NCBI GenBank assembly: GCA_009785545.1
Contig: WQWD01000083.1
Span: 1-9,119, forward strand
Reading direction: 5' to 3'
DNA length: 9,119 bases
Origin: Treponema sp.
Lineage (GTDB): Bacteria > Spirochaetota > Spirochaetia > Treponematales > Breznakiellaceae
Shown here: piece by piece, positions 1 to 6,657 of the stretch
How the letters are laid out: every line of letters begins with the position of its first letter
Position numbering within the stretch: the stretch's first letter is position 1
Position numbers and translations under genes: made by a program
Notes under the pieces: model-generated
What the model was told of the DNA's origin: nothing
What the model saw: the letters and a program-made list of their open reading frames with translations, nothing else
Databases searched by the model: none

Positions 1-2
1 AC

Positions 3-31
3 TTGCCAAAAAATATTTTTTTTAGTAATAT
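3..31 (+). promoter_or_regulatory. Putative sigma-70 promoter for tRNA-Tyr
   Basis: A -35-like TTGCCA (3-8) is separated by 17 nt from a -10-like TAATAT (26-31). This would start transcription near 38-40, just ahead of the first tRNA base at 42, a normal arrangement for a tRNA gene. The spacer is a run of A and T. An overlapping TATAAA (29-34) is an alternative -10. The call rests on motif match and position only. Confidence 0.45.
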
Positions 32-41
32 AAAGATAATC

Positions 42-123
42 GGGGAGTTTCCAGAGCGGTCAAATGGGGCAGACTGTAAATCTGTTGGCTCAGCCTTCAA
101 TGGTTCGAATCCATTACTCCCCA
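42..123 (+). tRNA. tRNA-Tyr (anticodon GTA)
   Basis: The sequence folds as a complete class II tRNA. The acceptor stem is GGGGAGT (42-48) with ACTCCCC (116-122), followed by discriminator A123. The D stem is CCA/TGG. The anticodon stem is GCAGA (69-73) with TCTGT (81-85) around the loop CTGTAAA, giving anticodon GTA at 76-78. A long variable arm (86-98) contains a short GGC/GCC stem. The T arm is AATGG (99-103) with CCATT (111-115) around TTCGAAT. A long variable arm together with GTA is the bacterial tRNA-Tyr signature. The 3' CCA is not encoded (ACA follows the discriminator), so it must be added by CCA-adding enzyme. A terminator follows 10 nt downstream, so this looks like a single-gene transcript. 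Its 3' end is partly duplicated downstream at 226-242. Confidence 0.96.
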
Positions 124-132
124 ACAAACATG

Positions 133-165
133 GCAGATAGCAGACAACGCTATCTGCTTTTTTTT
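133..165 (+). terminator. Rho-independent terminator of tRNA-Tyr
   Basis: A 9-bp perfect stem, GCAGATAGC (133-141) with GCTATCTGC (149-157), has a 7-nt loop and is followed directly by eight T residues (158-165). This is a textbook intrinsic terminator placed 10 nt after the tRNA end. Confidence 0.9.
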
Positions 166-252
166 GCACAAATTTAAAGAGGGAATAAACATGGATTCGA
201 ACCAGAGTGCCGTACCCCGAAAAGGCGAATCCATTACTCTCCAACAAACAAG

Positions 253-285
253 GCAGATAGCAGATAACGTTATCTGCTTTTTTTT
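253..285 (+). terminator. Second, duplicated intrinsic terminator
   Basis: This copy of the tRNA terminator keeps a 9-bp stem (253-261 with 269-277, one G.U pair) followed by eight T residues (278-285). It can also fold an alternative hairpin from 260-266 with 271-277, because 260-277 is the perfect 18-nt palindrome GCAGATAACGTTATCTGC. An AT-only 9-bp hairpin, TTTTATTTT (282-290) with AAAATAAAA (294-302), follows. It probably acts as a back-up terminator shielding the downstream operon from tRNA read-through. Confidence 0.7.
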
Positions 286-397
286 ATTTTATTAAAATAA
301 AACAACAAAAATATGAATTTGAACAAGAGTGCCGTACTCCAGAAAGCACAAACTAACAATTTTATACAAAAAAACTATAGCCAAAACATCACATTTA

Positions 398-406
398 TGC
401 CATAAT
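398..406 (+). promoter_or_regulatory. Candidate extended -10 promoter for the signalling operon
   Basis: The sequence TGCCATAAT fits an extended -10 element (TG, one base, then CATAAT) about 33 nt before the likely ATG at 439. No good -35 hexamer is seen at 16-18 nt spacing. The position after two terminators and before the first operon gene makes a promoter expected here, but the motif is weak in this AT-rich stretch. Confidence 0.3.
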
Positions 407-438
407 CTATTAATTTTATAAAAGGAAAATTGCAAACC

Positions 439-1356
439 ATGGCTTGCGAAAAACAAGATATACAAAATAAAAACTCCATTCTCATTATTGATGATGAAAA
501 AATAAACCTCCAAATCCTTGCCCGTATATTAGGTTCAGAGTATACAATCTATACTGCGGCTAACGGGTTAGACGGTATTGAAATAGCCAAAAATTGTAAA
601 CCGGATCTTATTTTACTTGATATTCTAATACCCGGAATGGACGGCTACGAGACGCTTATAGAACTAAAAAGCTGCGCAGAAACCAAACATATTCGAGTTA
701 TTTTTATTACAAGTTTAAATAATTCTGAAGATGAGGAAAAAGGATTGTCACTTGAAGCTGCTGACTATATAACAAAGCCGTTCAGCGATAATGTTGTTAA
801 ATTGCGTGTACAAAACCAAATACAAATTATAAATCAGTTTCGCTTCATCGAGCATCATGGAATGATCGATCAACTGACAAATATTCCTAACAGGCGCGGT
901 TTTGATAACAGACTGCAAATTGAATGGAATCATGCGATACGTGAAAAAACACCTATCAGTATTCTGATGATGGATATTGACAATTTTAAATATCTTAACG
1001 ATACGTACGGTCATCAATGGGGAGATATAGTACTTCAGAAAACAGCGGAAGTTTTCTTAAGCTCCTTAAAAAGATCCGGTGATCTTGTCGCCCGCTGGGG
1101 AGGTGAAGAATTTGTCGTTTTACTGCCAAACACTCCTCAGTCAGGCGCAATTGACATTGCGGAAAGAATTCGTGTTAATCTTGAAAATACAATGATTCCG
1201 TATACAAGTGATCAAGTTTTAAAAATAACAATAAGTATCGGAGTAAATTCGCTTATCCCTTTACAGAGTACTTCAGTGAGTGACTTCATTTCTGATGCTG
1301 ATAAAAGGCTTTACCATGTAAAACAAACCGGGAAAAATGGAGTGCATTACTTGTAA
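439..1356 (+). CDS. Receiver-GGDEF response regulator (diguanylate cyclase)
   Basis: Makes cyclic di-GMP from two GTP under control of an N-terminal receiver domain; cytoplasmic, 305 aa. Numbering from the ATG at 439: the receiver (about 13-125) has the acidic pair D18-D19, phosphoacceptor D61 in LILLD, switch T91 and K113 in YITKPF. The GGDEF domain (about 140-305) has an intact GGEEF signature at 221-225, so it should be active. RSGD at 212-215, five residues upstream, is the RxxD inhibitory I-site, so product feedback inhibition is expected. The reading frame is open from TTG at 430. AAAGG at 421-425 lies very close to that TTG and somewhat far from ATG 439; I prefer ATG because of codon type, and 430 remains possible. 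It is the first gene of a four-gene run. Its receiver closely resembles that of the next gene, and the adjacent hybrid kinase is the obvious phosphodonor (inference). Confidence 0.93.
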   Translation: MACEKQDIQNKNSILIIDDEKINLQILARILGSEYTIYTAANGLDGIEIAKNCKPDLILLDILIPGMDGYETLIELKSCAETKHIRVIFITSLNNSEDEEKGLSLEAADYITKPFSDNVVKLRVQNQIQIINQFRFIEHHGMIDQLTNIPNRRGFDNRLQIEWNHAIREKTPISILMMDIDNFKYLNDTYGHQWGDIVLQKTAEVFLSSLKRSGDLVARWGGEEFVVLLPNTPQSGAIDIAERIRVNLENTMIPYTSDQVLKITISIGVNSLIPLQSTSVSDFISDADKRLYHVKQTGKNGVHYL

Positions 1357-1359
1357 AGT

Positions 1360-2481
1360 ATGGAGAAAATGAACTTGGGGAAAAAAACAATATTTCTTGT
1401 TGATGATGACATAACAAATCTCGCAATAGGCAATGACACATTAAGTCCGTTGTATAAAGTTTTTACAGTAAACTCGGCGCTGCGGTTATTTAAGATGCTC
1501 GAAACTCATATTCCTGATTTAATACTTCTGGATGTTGAAATGCCGGAAATGAACGGTTATGAAACTATTATAAAACTTAAAGAACACGAAAAAACAAAAA
1601 ATATTCCTGTGTTATTTCTTACAGCGCAAAATAATATTGAAAATGAGTTAAAAGGATTATCGTTAGGAGCGTTAGATTACATAATAAAACCATTTTCCCC
1701 TCCCCTCTTGATAAAACGTATCGAAATACATTTGCTTGTGGAGTCTCAAAGAAAACAACTTGTCACTTTTAATGATAATTTGCAGTTAAGGATCGAAGAA
1801 AGAACACGAAAAGTTATTGAACTTAAAAACGCCTTTTTAAGAACAATTGCCGAACTTGTCGAATGCCGGGACGGCTCCACAGGAGAGCACATTGGAAGAA
1901 CAGAGCTATATATGAGCATATTGATGGATTCGCTTCAGAAACATCCTATATACAAGGATGAAGTTTCATTATGGGACAAAGAGCTTGTTTTGCAATCAGC
2001 ACAGCTTCACGATGTAGGCAAAATTGCTGTAAATGACGACATTCTTCAAAAACAGGGAAAACTTTCCGCCGAAGAATTCAATGAAATAAAAAGGCACGTA
2101 ACGTTAGGCGAAGGTATAATTGACAGAATCAAAAAAATTACAACAGAACGCACGTTTTTGGATCAGGCGAAAATTTTAATATCAACACACCATGAAAAAT
2201 GGGATGGAACGGGATACCCAAGAGGATTAAAAGGCAATGAAATTCCTCTTCAGGGAAGAATGATGGCAATCGCAGATGTATACGACGCTCTCACATCCTA
2301 TAGACCTTACAAAAAAGCGCTTACTCATGAAGAATCAGTCGAAATTATTTTAAATAACAAAAATAAACATTTTGACCCTAATTTAGTAGATGTATTTCTT
2401 GATGTATCAGATAAATTCAGCGAGGTAAAAATTTTTTTTAATGACAATATCGAAGATATTGAAGTATTGGAGGATGAATAA
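1360..2481 (+). CDS. Receiver-HD-GYP response regulator (c-di-GMP phosphodiesterase)
   Basis: An RpfG-type protein expected to hydrolyse cyclic di-GMP; cytoplasmic, 373 aa. The receiver (about 8-125) has D15-D16, phosphoacceptor D58 in LILLD, T88 and K110 in IIKPF. A helical linker (about 126-160) leads to the HD-GYP domain (about 155-350). Its metal and signature residues are present: GEHIGRT with H177, the HD pair H217-D218 in HDVGKIAV, H246 in KRHV, HH at 277-278, and GTGYP at 283-287 as the GYP motif. With an intact HD and GYP it is probably catalytic. It starts 3 nt after the cyclase gene. ATG 1360 is chosen, but GGAG at 1362-1365 lies inside it, so in-frame ATG 1369 or TTG 1375 could be the true start; translational coupling to the upstream gene is likely. 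It opposes the cyclase encoded upstream. Confidence 0.93.
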   Translation: MEKMNLGKKTIFLVDDDITNLAIGNDTLSPLYKVFTVNSALRLFKMLETHIPDLILLDVEMPEMNGYETIIKLKEHEKTKNIPVLFLTAQNNIENELKGLSLGALDYIIKPFSPPLLIKRIEIHLLVESQRKQLVTFNDNLQLRIEERTRKVIELKNAFLRTIAELVECRDGSTGEHIGRTELYMSILMDSLQKHPIYKDEVSLWDKELVLQSAQLHDVGKIAVNDDILQKQGKLSAEEFNEIKRHVTLGEGIIDRIKKITTERTFLDQAKILISTHHEKWDGTGYPRGLKGNEIPLQGRMMAIADVYDALTSYRPYKKALTHEESVEIILNNKNKHFDPNLVDVFLDVSDKFSEVKIFFNDNIEDIEVLEDE

Positions 2482-3008
2482 TGGAAAATGTATTCAAAAA
2501 GAAACATATGTCTTTCACCTGGGAAGGTCTGGGTAACATCAAAGAAGGCCGTGGAAATTTGGGTGAAGGTATGCCGGTACTTGTTTACCGTCTTATGCAA
2601 TTTACCATGGTTGACGTGCTTACAAAAGAATTTGGCACTGAAAAAACGAACCATTTTCTGAGGGAAGCCGGGAAACTCGCCGGAACCGAATTTGCACGTA
2701 ACGCATTGGACTTAACGGCAGATCTTAACACTTTTGTCGCTAATCTGCAAAAGGCGCTCGAAAACTTAAAAATCGGCATCCTTCGCATAGAGTCAATCGA
2801 TGAGAGCGCAAACAACATCATTTTAACGGTTGCCGAAGACCTTGATTGCTCAGGACTCCCAATCACAGATGAAACAGTCTGTGTTTATGACGAAGGTTTT
2901 ATCGCCGGAATACTCAATGTATATACGGGCAAGTCTTTCGATGTAAAAGAGATCGACTGCTGGTCAAGCGGCGACAGGGTATGCCGCTTCAAGTGTACGG
3001 CTGAATAA
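2481..3008 (+). CDS. V4R-domain protein, putative small-molecule sensor
   Basis: A 175-aa soluble protein. The C-terminal half (about 95-173) resembles the V4R (4-vinyl reductase) family, a predicted small-molecule or hydrocarbon-binding module often seen in regulators. Visible signs are the glycine/proline-rich core with C123 (LDCSG) and C134, a helix DEGFIAGIL at 137-145, then EIDCWSSGDRVCRFKC (157-172) with C160, C168 and C172. The cysteines could bind a metal or act as a redox site. The N-terminal part (about 25-90) is mostly helical with no membrane segment. The start is firm: ATG 2481 overlaps the previous stop by one base (TAATG), with GGAGG at 2469-2473 seven nt upstream. The context between a phosphodiesterase and a hybrid kinase that has no membrane sensor suggests that it is the signal-input partner of the kinase (inference). 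No enzymatic activity can be assigned; the ligand is unknown. Confidence 0.75.
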   Translation: MENVFKKKHMSFTWEGLGNIKEGRGNLGEGMPVLVYRLMQFTMVDVLTKEFGTEKTNHFLREAGKLAGTEFARNALDLTADLNTFVANLQKALENLKIGILRIESIDESANNIILTVAEDLDCSGLPITDETVCVYDEGFIAGILNVYTGKSFDVKEIDCWSSGDRVCRFKCTAE

Positions 3009-3021
3009 AAGAGCGAAAAAG

Positions 3022-6000
3022 ATGACGGACTTAAAGGAAAATTTACAAGAAGATACGCATCAACTCAAACCTGTCGCAGATACGCTTTTTGACTATTTAC
3101 ACGACGTTATATACAAACCTTTAAACGCCTCTCTTAATATTGAAGCCCTGCCGAAATCTTTCCGTGATGTTGGCAAAGGGCTTCAATATTTGAATCACTC
3201 CATGAGCGAAACTAGAAATTTCGCAAAAGAGCTTTCCAAAGGCAACCTTGACTTCTCTACTCCGCCCTCAAGCAACGAAATATCCTCATCATTAAAATCA
3301 TTACACGCTTCATTGAGGCATTTGACATGGCAAACTCAACAGGTTGCGCAAGGCGATTATAATCAGCGTGTTAATTTTATGGGGGACTTTTCCAGCGCCT
3401 TCAACAATATGGTTGATCAATTGGAGAAAAGATGGAGAATCAGTCTTGACGAAAAAAATACGCTGGAAATGTATATTCAGTTGATACTGGAAAATTGCCC
3501 TAATCCAATCCTTCTTTTCAGCAAAGAAGGAAAACTTATTTATTTAAGCAATTCATTTTCTCAATATTATAAAACAGTCAATAAAGATGAATTATTGGGA
3601 AGCAAAGTTCAGGATTTATTTTCCCCGATTGTCGATGAAGAATCTTTAGATAAAATTAATTCGTTATTCAAAGATGTCATGAAAAATGAACATATAGCAG
3701 AAGCTGAGTTAAAAATTCATTTTGGCAGCCCGGAATCATCAAGTTATTTTAATATGCAAGTAACGCCGATGCTTGACAGAAAGGGAATATCCACCGGCCT
3801 TATTGTCTTTTTGCGGAATATACAAGAAAGCATAAAAGCCCGCCTGGCAGCGGAACGAGCAAAAGAGCTGGCAGAAGAAGCTTCACGGGCAAAGTCAGAT
3901 TTTATTGCCAGAGTGAGCCATGAATTCAGAACTCCAATGAATACAATATTCGGGATGTCAGAAATTGTTTTACGCGAAAATATTTCTCATTCTGCGGCGG
4001 AACATATCCGCTCAATAAAACAAGCCGCCGGAAGTCTTTTATCGATTATCAACGATATTCTTGATTTTTCCAAAATAGAAGCCGGCAATCTGGAAATCTT
4101 TCCTTTTGCGTATTCTTTTTCTTCTCTGGTAAATGATATAATTAATATCAGCAAAATCAAAATTTATGAATCTAACCTGCAATTCGCTGTAAATATTGAC
4201 AGTCGAATTCCTGACAAATTATTTGGAGATCAGATCAGAATACGTCAGATTCTGCAAAATATTTTAAGCAACGCCGCAAAATACACAGACAACGGTTTTG
4301 TCGCTTTATCCATCGGAATTGCCTCCATAAAAGACAATACGGTTTGTCTGAAGATACAAGTAACCGACAGCGGGCAGGGAATAAAAAAAGAAAACTTGGA
4401 GCAAATATTTACCGGCTTTACAAGGTTAGACATAGAAAAAAACACAACTATCGAAGGCACAGGTCTTGGGCTTGCTATTACGCAAAGACTCGTACACGCA
4501 ATGAATGGAGAAATCCATGTTGATTCCGAATACGGCAAAGGCAGTGTGTTTACAGCCGTTATACCGCAAAAAATTCTTGACCCCGGTAAAATAACACAGG
4601 TTATTGACTCTCGTAAAAAAAGTGTTCTTGTTTATGAACCACGCCCTGTACTCGCTGATTCTATTGTCCAAACTCTTGATAATTTGGGCGTTAATCGCAA
4701 GCTCGTTTCTAACACCTCTGATTTCCTTACAAATTTTGAAAGCGATGATTATTTTTATGTTATTATTTCTTCTGCTGTGTTTAAAGAAATACATAGCTCA
4801 ATTACGATAAAAAAATCAAAGTTGAACATAGCCGTTATCACGGAATTCAACGAAGTTATTGCCGAAGAAAACATTATTGTTATTCATGTGCCGTTTTTTT
4901 CTATATCAGTTGCGGACTTTTTAAACCACAATTTTGACAACAGTTACGGGAAAGGAAGAATTCATTCGGAGGTAGGATTTACAGCTCCTGAGGCGAGTCT
5001 GTTAATCGTTGACGATACAGAAATTAATTTAGAAATAGCAGAAGGATTGATAAAACCTTATCAAATAAAAACAGTCTCGGTTTTAAGCGGATTAGAAGCA
5101 ATCGAAAAAATAAAAAATTCACACTTTGATTTGGTTCTGTTAGATCACATGATGCCCGAAATGGACGGCACTGAAACCGCAGCCCAAATCAGAGCATTAG
5201 GAGACAAAAACCCGTATTATAAAAATGTTCCTGTCATAGTGTTCACCGCTAACACTGAATTTGGCATATCGGAAATAATGAGAGAACACGGTTTTGATGA
5301 TTTTTTGTCAAAACCAATCAGTATAAGCAAGCTCGATACCCTTCTTCAAAAATGGATTCCAAAAGAAAAACAGCAAAAAAACGATTCCCAACCTGAAGCG
5401 GCAAAAGAATGTTCAGAAATTACAACCCAAATGGTTATCAACGGGCTGAATATAAAAAAAGGAATATCCATGACAGGAGGAGATATAAACAGATATTTTA
5501 AAATACTCAGCTTGTTTTATAAGGATTCCTTTTCAAAAATCACAGAAATACAAAACTGTATTGAAACAAGAAACTTCAAGCTTTATATAATACTCGTTCA
5601 TGCATTAAAAAGCGCAACTGCCATTATCGGAGCGGATACGCTGTCTCAAGCCGCCAAATCACTGGAATCTGCCGGAAAAGCAAATGATTGGGCATTTATT
5701 TACGCTAACAATAATACATTCCTTGATGATATAAAAACACTTCTGAAAAACGTCAAAATTTTTCTTGAAAAACATTCCGAACAAAAACAAAATGCCTCAG
5801 TCGATATTAATTTGCTTAAATCTTCGCTTATAAAACTGAAGATAGGTTTTAAAAATTTAGACCCCGGCGAAATAAACAACGCTGTTGACATTTTGCAAAA
5901 TTTTACTGAATCAAAAGAAATGGGAGAAACGATAAATAAAATCATAGAAAACAAATTCACCGGCGAATACGACGAAGCCATCGTAAAGATAGACACACTT

Positions 6001-6024
6001 CTGGACTCACTTGGCAAAGAATAA
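3022..6024 (+). CDS. Soluble hybrid histidine kinase with receiver and Hpt domains
   Basis: A 1000-aa phosphorelay kinase with no transmembrane segment or signal peptide, hence cytoplasmic. Domain order: N-terminal helices; two HAMP-like repeats (about 57-135, including KGNLDF and QGDYNQRVNFMGDF); PAS (about 148-265); coiled-coil linker (268-292); HisKA with phosphoacceptor H300 in SHEFRTP; HATPase with N box (NILSNAAKYT, 413-422), G1 box DSGQG (449-453) and G2 box GTGLGL (479-484); a degenerate pseudo-receiver (about 534-636) with no acceptor Asp; a true receiver (about 658-775) with D664-D665, phosphoacceptor D708, T742 and K764; Hpt (about 800-915) with H860 in VHALKSA; and a charged helical tail (924-1000). 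All residues for an H300-D708-H860 relay are present. The gene lies 13 nt after the V4R gene with only a weak GAG ribosome site at 3011-3013. The two receiver output proteins upstream are the natural phosphate acceptors, making this the hub of the operon (inference). Confidence 0.93.
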   Translation: MTDLKENLQEDTHQLKPVADTLFDYLHDVIYKPLNASLNIEALPKSFRDVGKGLQYLNHSMSETRNFAKELSKGNLDFSTPPSSNEISSSLKSLHASLRHLTWQTQQVAQGDYNQRVNFMGDFSSAFNNMVDQLEKRWRISLDEKNTLEMYIQLILENCPNPILLFSKEGKLIYLSNSFSQYYKTVNKDELLGSKVQDLFSPIVDEESLDKINSLFKDVMKNEHIAEAELKIHFGSPESSSYFNMQVTPMLDRKGISTGLIVFLRNIQESIKARLAAERAKELAEEASRAKSDFIARVSHEFRTPMNTIFGMSEIVLRENISHSAAEHIRSIKQAAGSLLSIINDILDFSKIEAGNLEIFPFAYSFSSLVNDIINISKIKIYESNLQFAVNIDSRIPDKLFGDQIRIRQILQNILSNAAKYTDNGFVALSIGIASIKDNTVCLKIQVTDSGQGIKKENLEQIFTGFTRLDIEKNTTIEGTGLGLAITQRLVHAMNGEIHVDSEYGKGSVFTAVIPQKILDPGKITQVIDSRKKSVLVYEPRPVLADSIVQTLDNLGVNRKLVSNTSDFLTNFESDDYFYVIISSAVFKEIHSSITIKKSKLNIAVITEFNEVIAEENIIVIHVPFFSISVADFLNHNFDNSYGKGRIHSEVGFTAPEASLLIVDDTEINLEIAEGLIKPYQIKTVSVLSGLEAIEKIKNSHFDLVLLDHMMPEMDGTETAAQIRALGDKNPYYKNVPVIVFTANTEFGISEIMREHGFDDFLSKPISISKLDTLLQKWIPKEKQQKNDSQPEAAKECSEITTQMVINGLNIKKGISMTGGDINRYFKILSLFYKDSFSKITEIQNCIETRNFKLYIILVHALKSATAIIGADTLSQAAKSLESAGKANDWAFIYANNNTFLDDIKTLLKNVKIFLEKHSEQKQNASVDINLLKSSLIKLKIGFKNLDPGEINNAVDILQNFTESKEMGETINKIIENKFTGEYDEAIVKIDTLLDSLGKE

Positions 6025-6045
6025 AAAAACGTATATTTTAATACA

Positions 6046-6657
6046 ATGAATATTTGGTTTGCTTCAAACAATTTACATAAAAAAGATGAACTTGCCGCCA
6101 TTTTTAAGGCAAATAATGCCCCTTTTCCTTTGAAAATCCCAAAAGAAGAAGGATATGTCTTCGATCCCGATGAAACAGGCTCTACTTTCCTCGAAAACGC
6201 CCTTATAAAGGCGCACGAATTAAAAAAAATTCTTAAAAACAAAGACAATATTGTGATTGCCGATGATTCAGGCCTTTGCGTCGACGCCCTTGACGGCAGA
6301 CCGGGGGTAATCTCCGCTATTTACGGAGAAGAAAACGGCAAAAAACTGTCGAGCGAACAGCAATATACGCTGCTGCTTGACGAATTAGGATCAAGTCCGA
6401 TACGAAGCGCCCGTTTTGTTTGCACGATGGTTTTATTGCTGGACAACGACCGTTTTTATGCCGTGCAGGAAACCTTTGAAGGGCAAATTCTTAAAAAAGG
6501 CGAAATACGAGGAACCGGCGGTTTTGGCTACGACCCTATATTTTTTGTACCGACATTAAATCGTACATTAGCGGAACTGACAACAGAGGAAAAAAATACA
6601 ATAAGCCACCGAGGCAAAGCCGGAAAGTTTATTGCGGAATATATAAGAAATTTATAG
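6046..6657 (+). CDS. rdgB: RdgB/HAM1 non-canonical purine NTP pyrophosphatase
   Basis: Hydrolyses dITP, ITP and XTP to the monophosphate plus pyrophosphate, clearing deaminated purine nucleotides before they enter DNA or RNA; cytoplasmic, usually a dimer. At 203 aa it is the family's usual length. Family motifs are all visible: the N-terminal FASNNLHKKDEL (5-16), TFLENALIKA (47-56), the catalytic IADDSGLCVDALDGRPGV (71-88) with the D73-D74 pair, GGFGYDPIFFVP (158-169), LAEL (175-178) and SHRGKA (187-192). The usual YSARYAG is replaced by ISAIYGEENG (89-98), a small variation. It begins 21 nt after the kinase stop with no clear Shine-Dalgarno sequence, so it may be read as the last gene of the operon or from a promoter inside the kinase gene. 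Its function is unrelated to signalling. A hairpin overlaps its stop codon. Confidence 0.96.
   Translation: MNIWFASNNLHKKDELAAIFKANNAPFPLKIPKEEGYVFDPDETGSTFLENALIKAHELKKILKNKDNIVIADDSGLCVDALDGRPGVISAIYGEENGKKLSSEQQYTLLLDELGSSPIRSARFVCTMVLLLDNDRFYAVQETFEGQILKKGEIRGTGGFGYDPIFFVPTLNRTLAELTTEEKNTISHRGKAGKFIAEYIRNL

Larger units (their letters stand above)
106..347 (+). repeat. Degenerate ~120 bp tandem duplication of tRNA 3' end plus terminator
   Basis: Bases 106-165 (T-loop and acceptor 3' strand of tRNA-Tyr, spacer, terminator) recur at 226-285 with the same internal spacing, an exact 120-nt offset and four substitutions (at 120/240, 131/251, 145/265 and 150/270). The following linker also recurs more loosely: both units carry GAGTGCCGTAC (205-215 and 327-337) preceded by a GATTCGAAC- or AATTTGAAC-like stretch. 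Unit 1 is about 106-225 and unit 2 about 226-347. Unit 2 has only the 3' 17 nt of the tRNA and cannot form a tRNA. The divergence of the linker suggests an old local duplication. Apart from this repeat and its terminators, 166-397 holds no gene I can support. Confidence 0.85.

Noticed and set aside
226..242. Second tRNA gene downstream of tRNA-Tyr
   Set aside because: Only the last part of the T loop and acceptor strand is present, with no 5' half, and one acceptor base has changed. It is a fragment only.
106..242. attL/attR pair of an integrated element at tRNA-Tyr
   Set aside because: The two copies are only 120 nt apart with no integrase between them, and the repeated unit includes the terminator. 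A tandem duplication explains it better.
106..347. CRISPR array
   Set aside because: There are only two units of ~120 nt with tRNA-derived content, no short regular repeats and no cas genes.
292..513. 73-codon minus-strand open frame over the leader of the operon
   Set aside because: It overlaps the start of the cyclase gene, is rich in Phe/Ile/Leu from AT-rich antisense sequence and has no recognisable motif.
2325..2654. 109-codon minus-strand open frame across the phosphodiesterase/V4R junction
   Set aside because: It is antisense to two well-supported genes whose junction is fixed by a good ribosome site and a TAATG overlap. No domain is visible.
439..6024. Anti-phage signalling system based on cyclic nucleotides
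   Set aside because: The nucleotide enzymes are standard GGDEF and HD-GYP response regulators with receivers. No effector, CD-NTase or other defence domain is present.
5700..6248. 182-codon minus-strand open frame
   Set aside because: It is the antisense shadow of the kinase tail and rdgB, both firmly identified. Its serine/phenylalanine-rich content is what AT-rich coding sequence gives in reverse.
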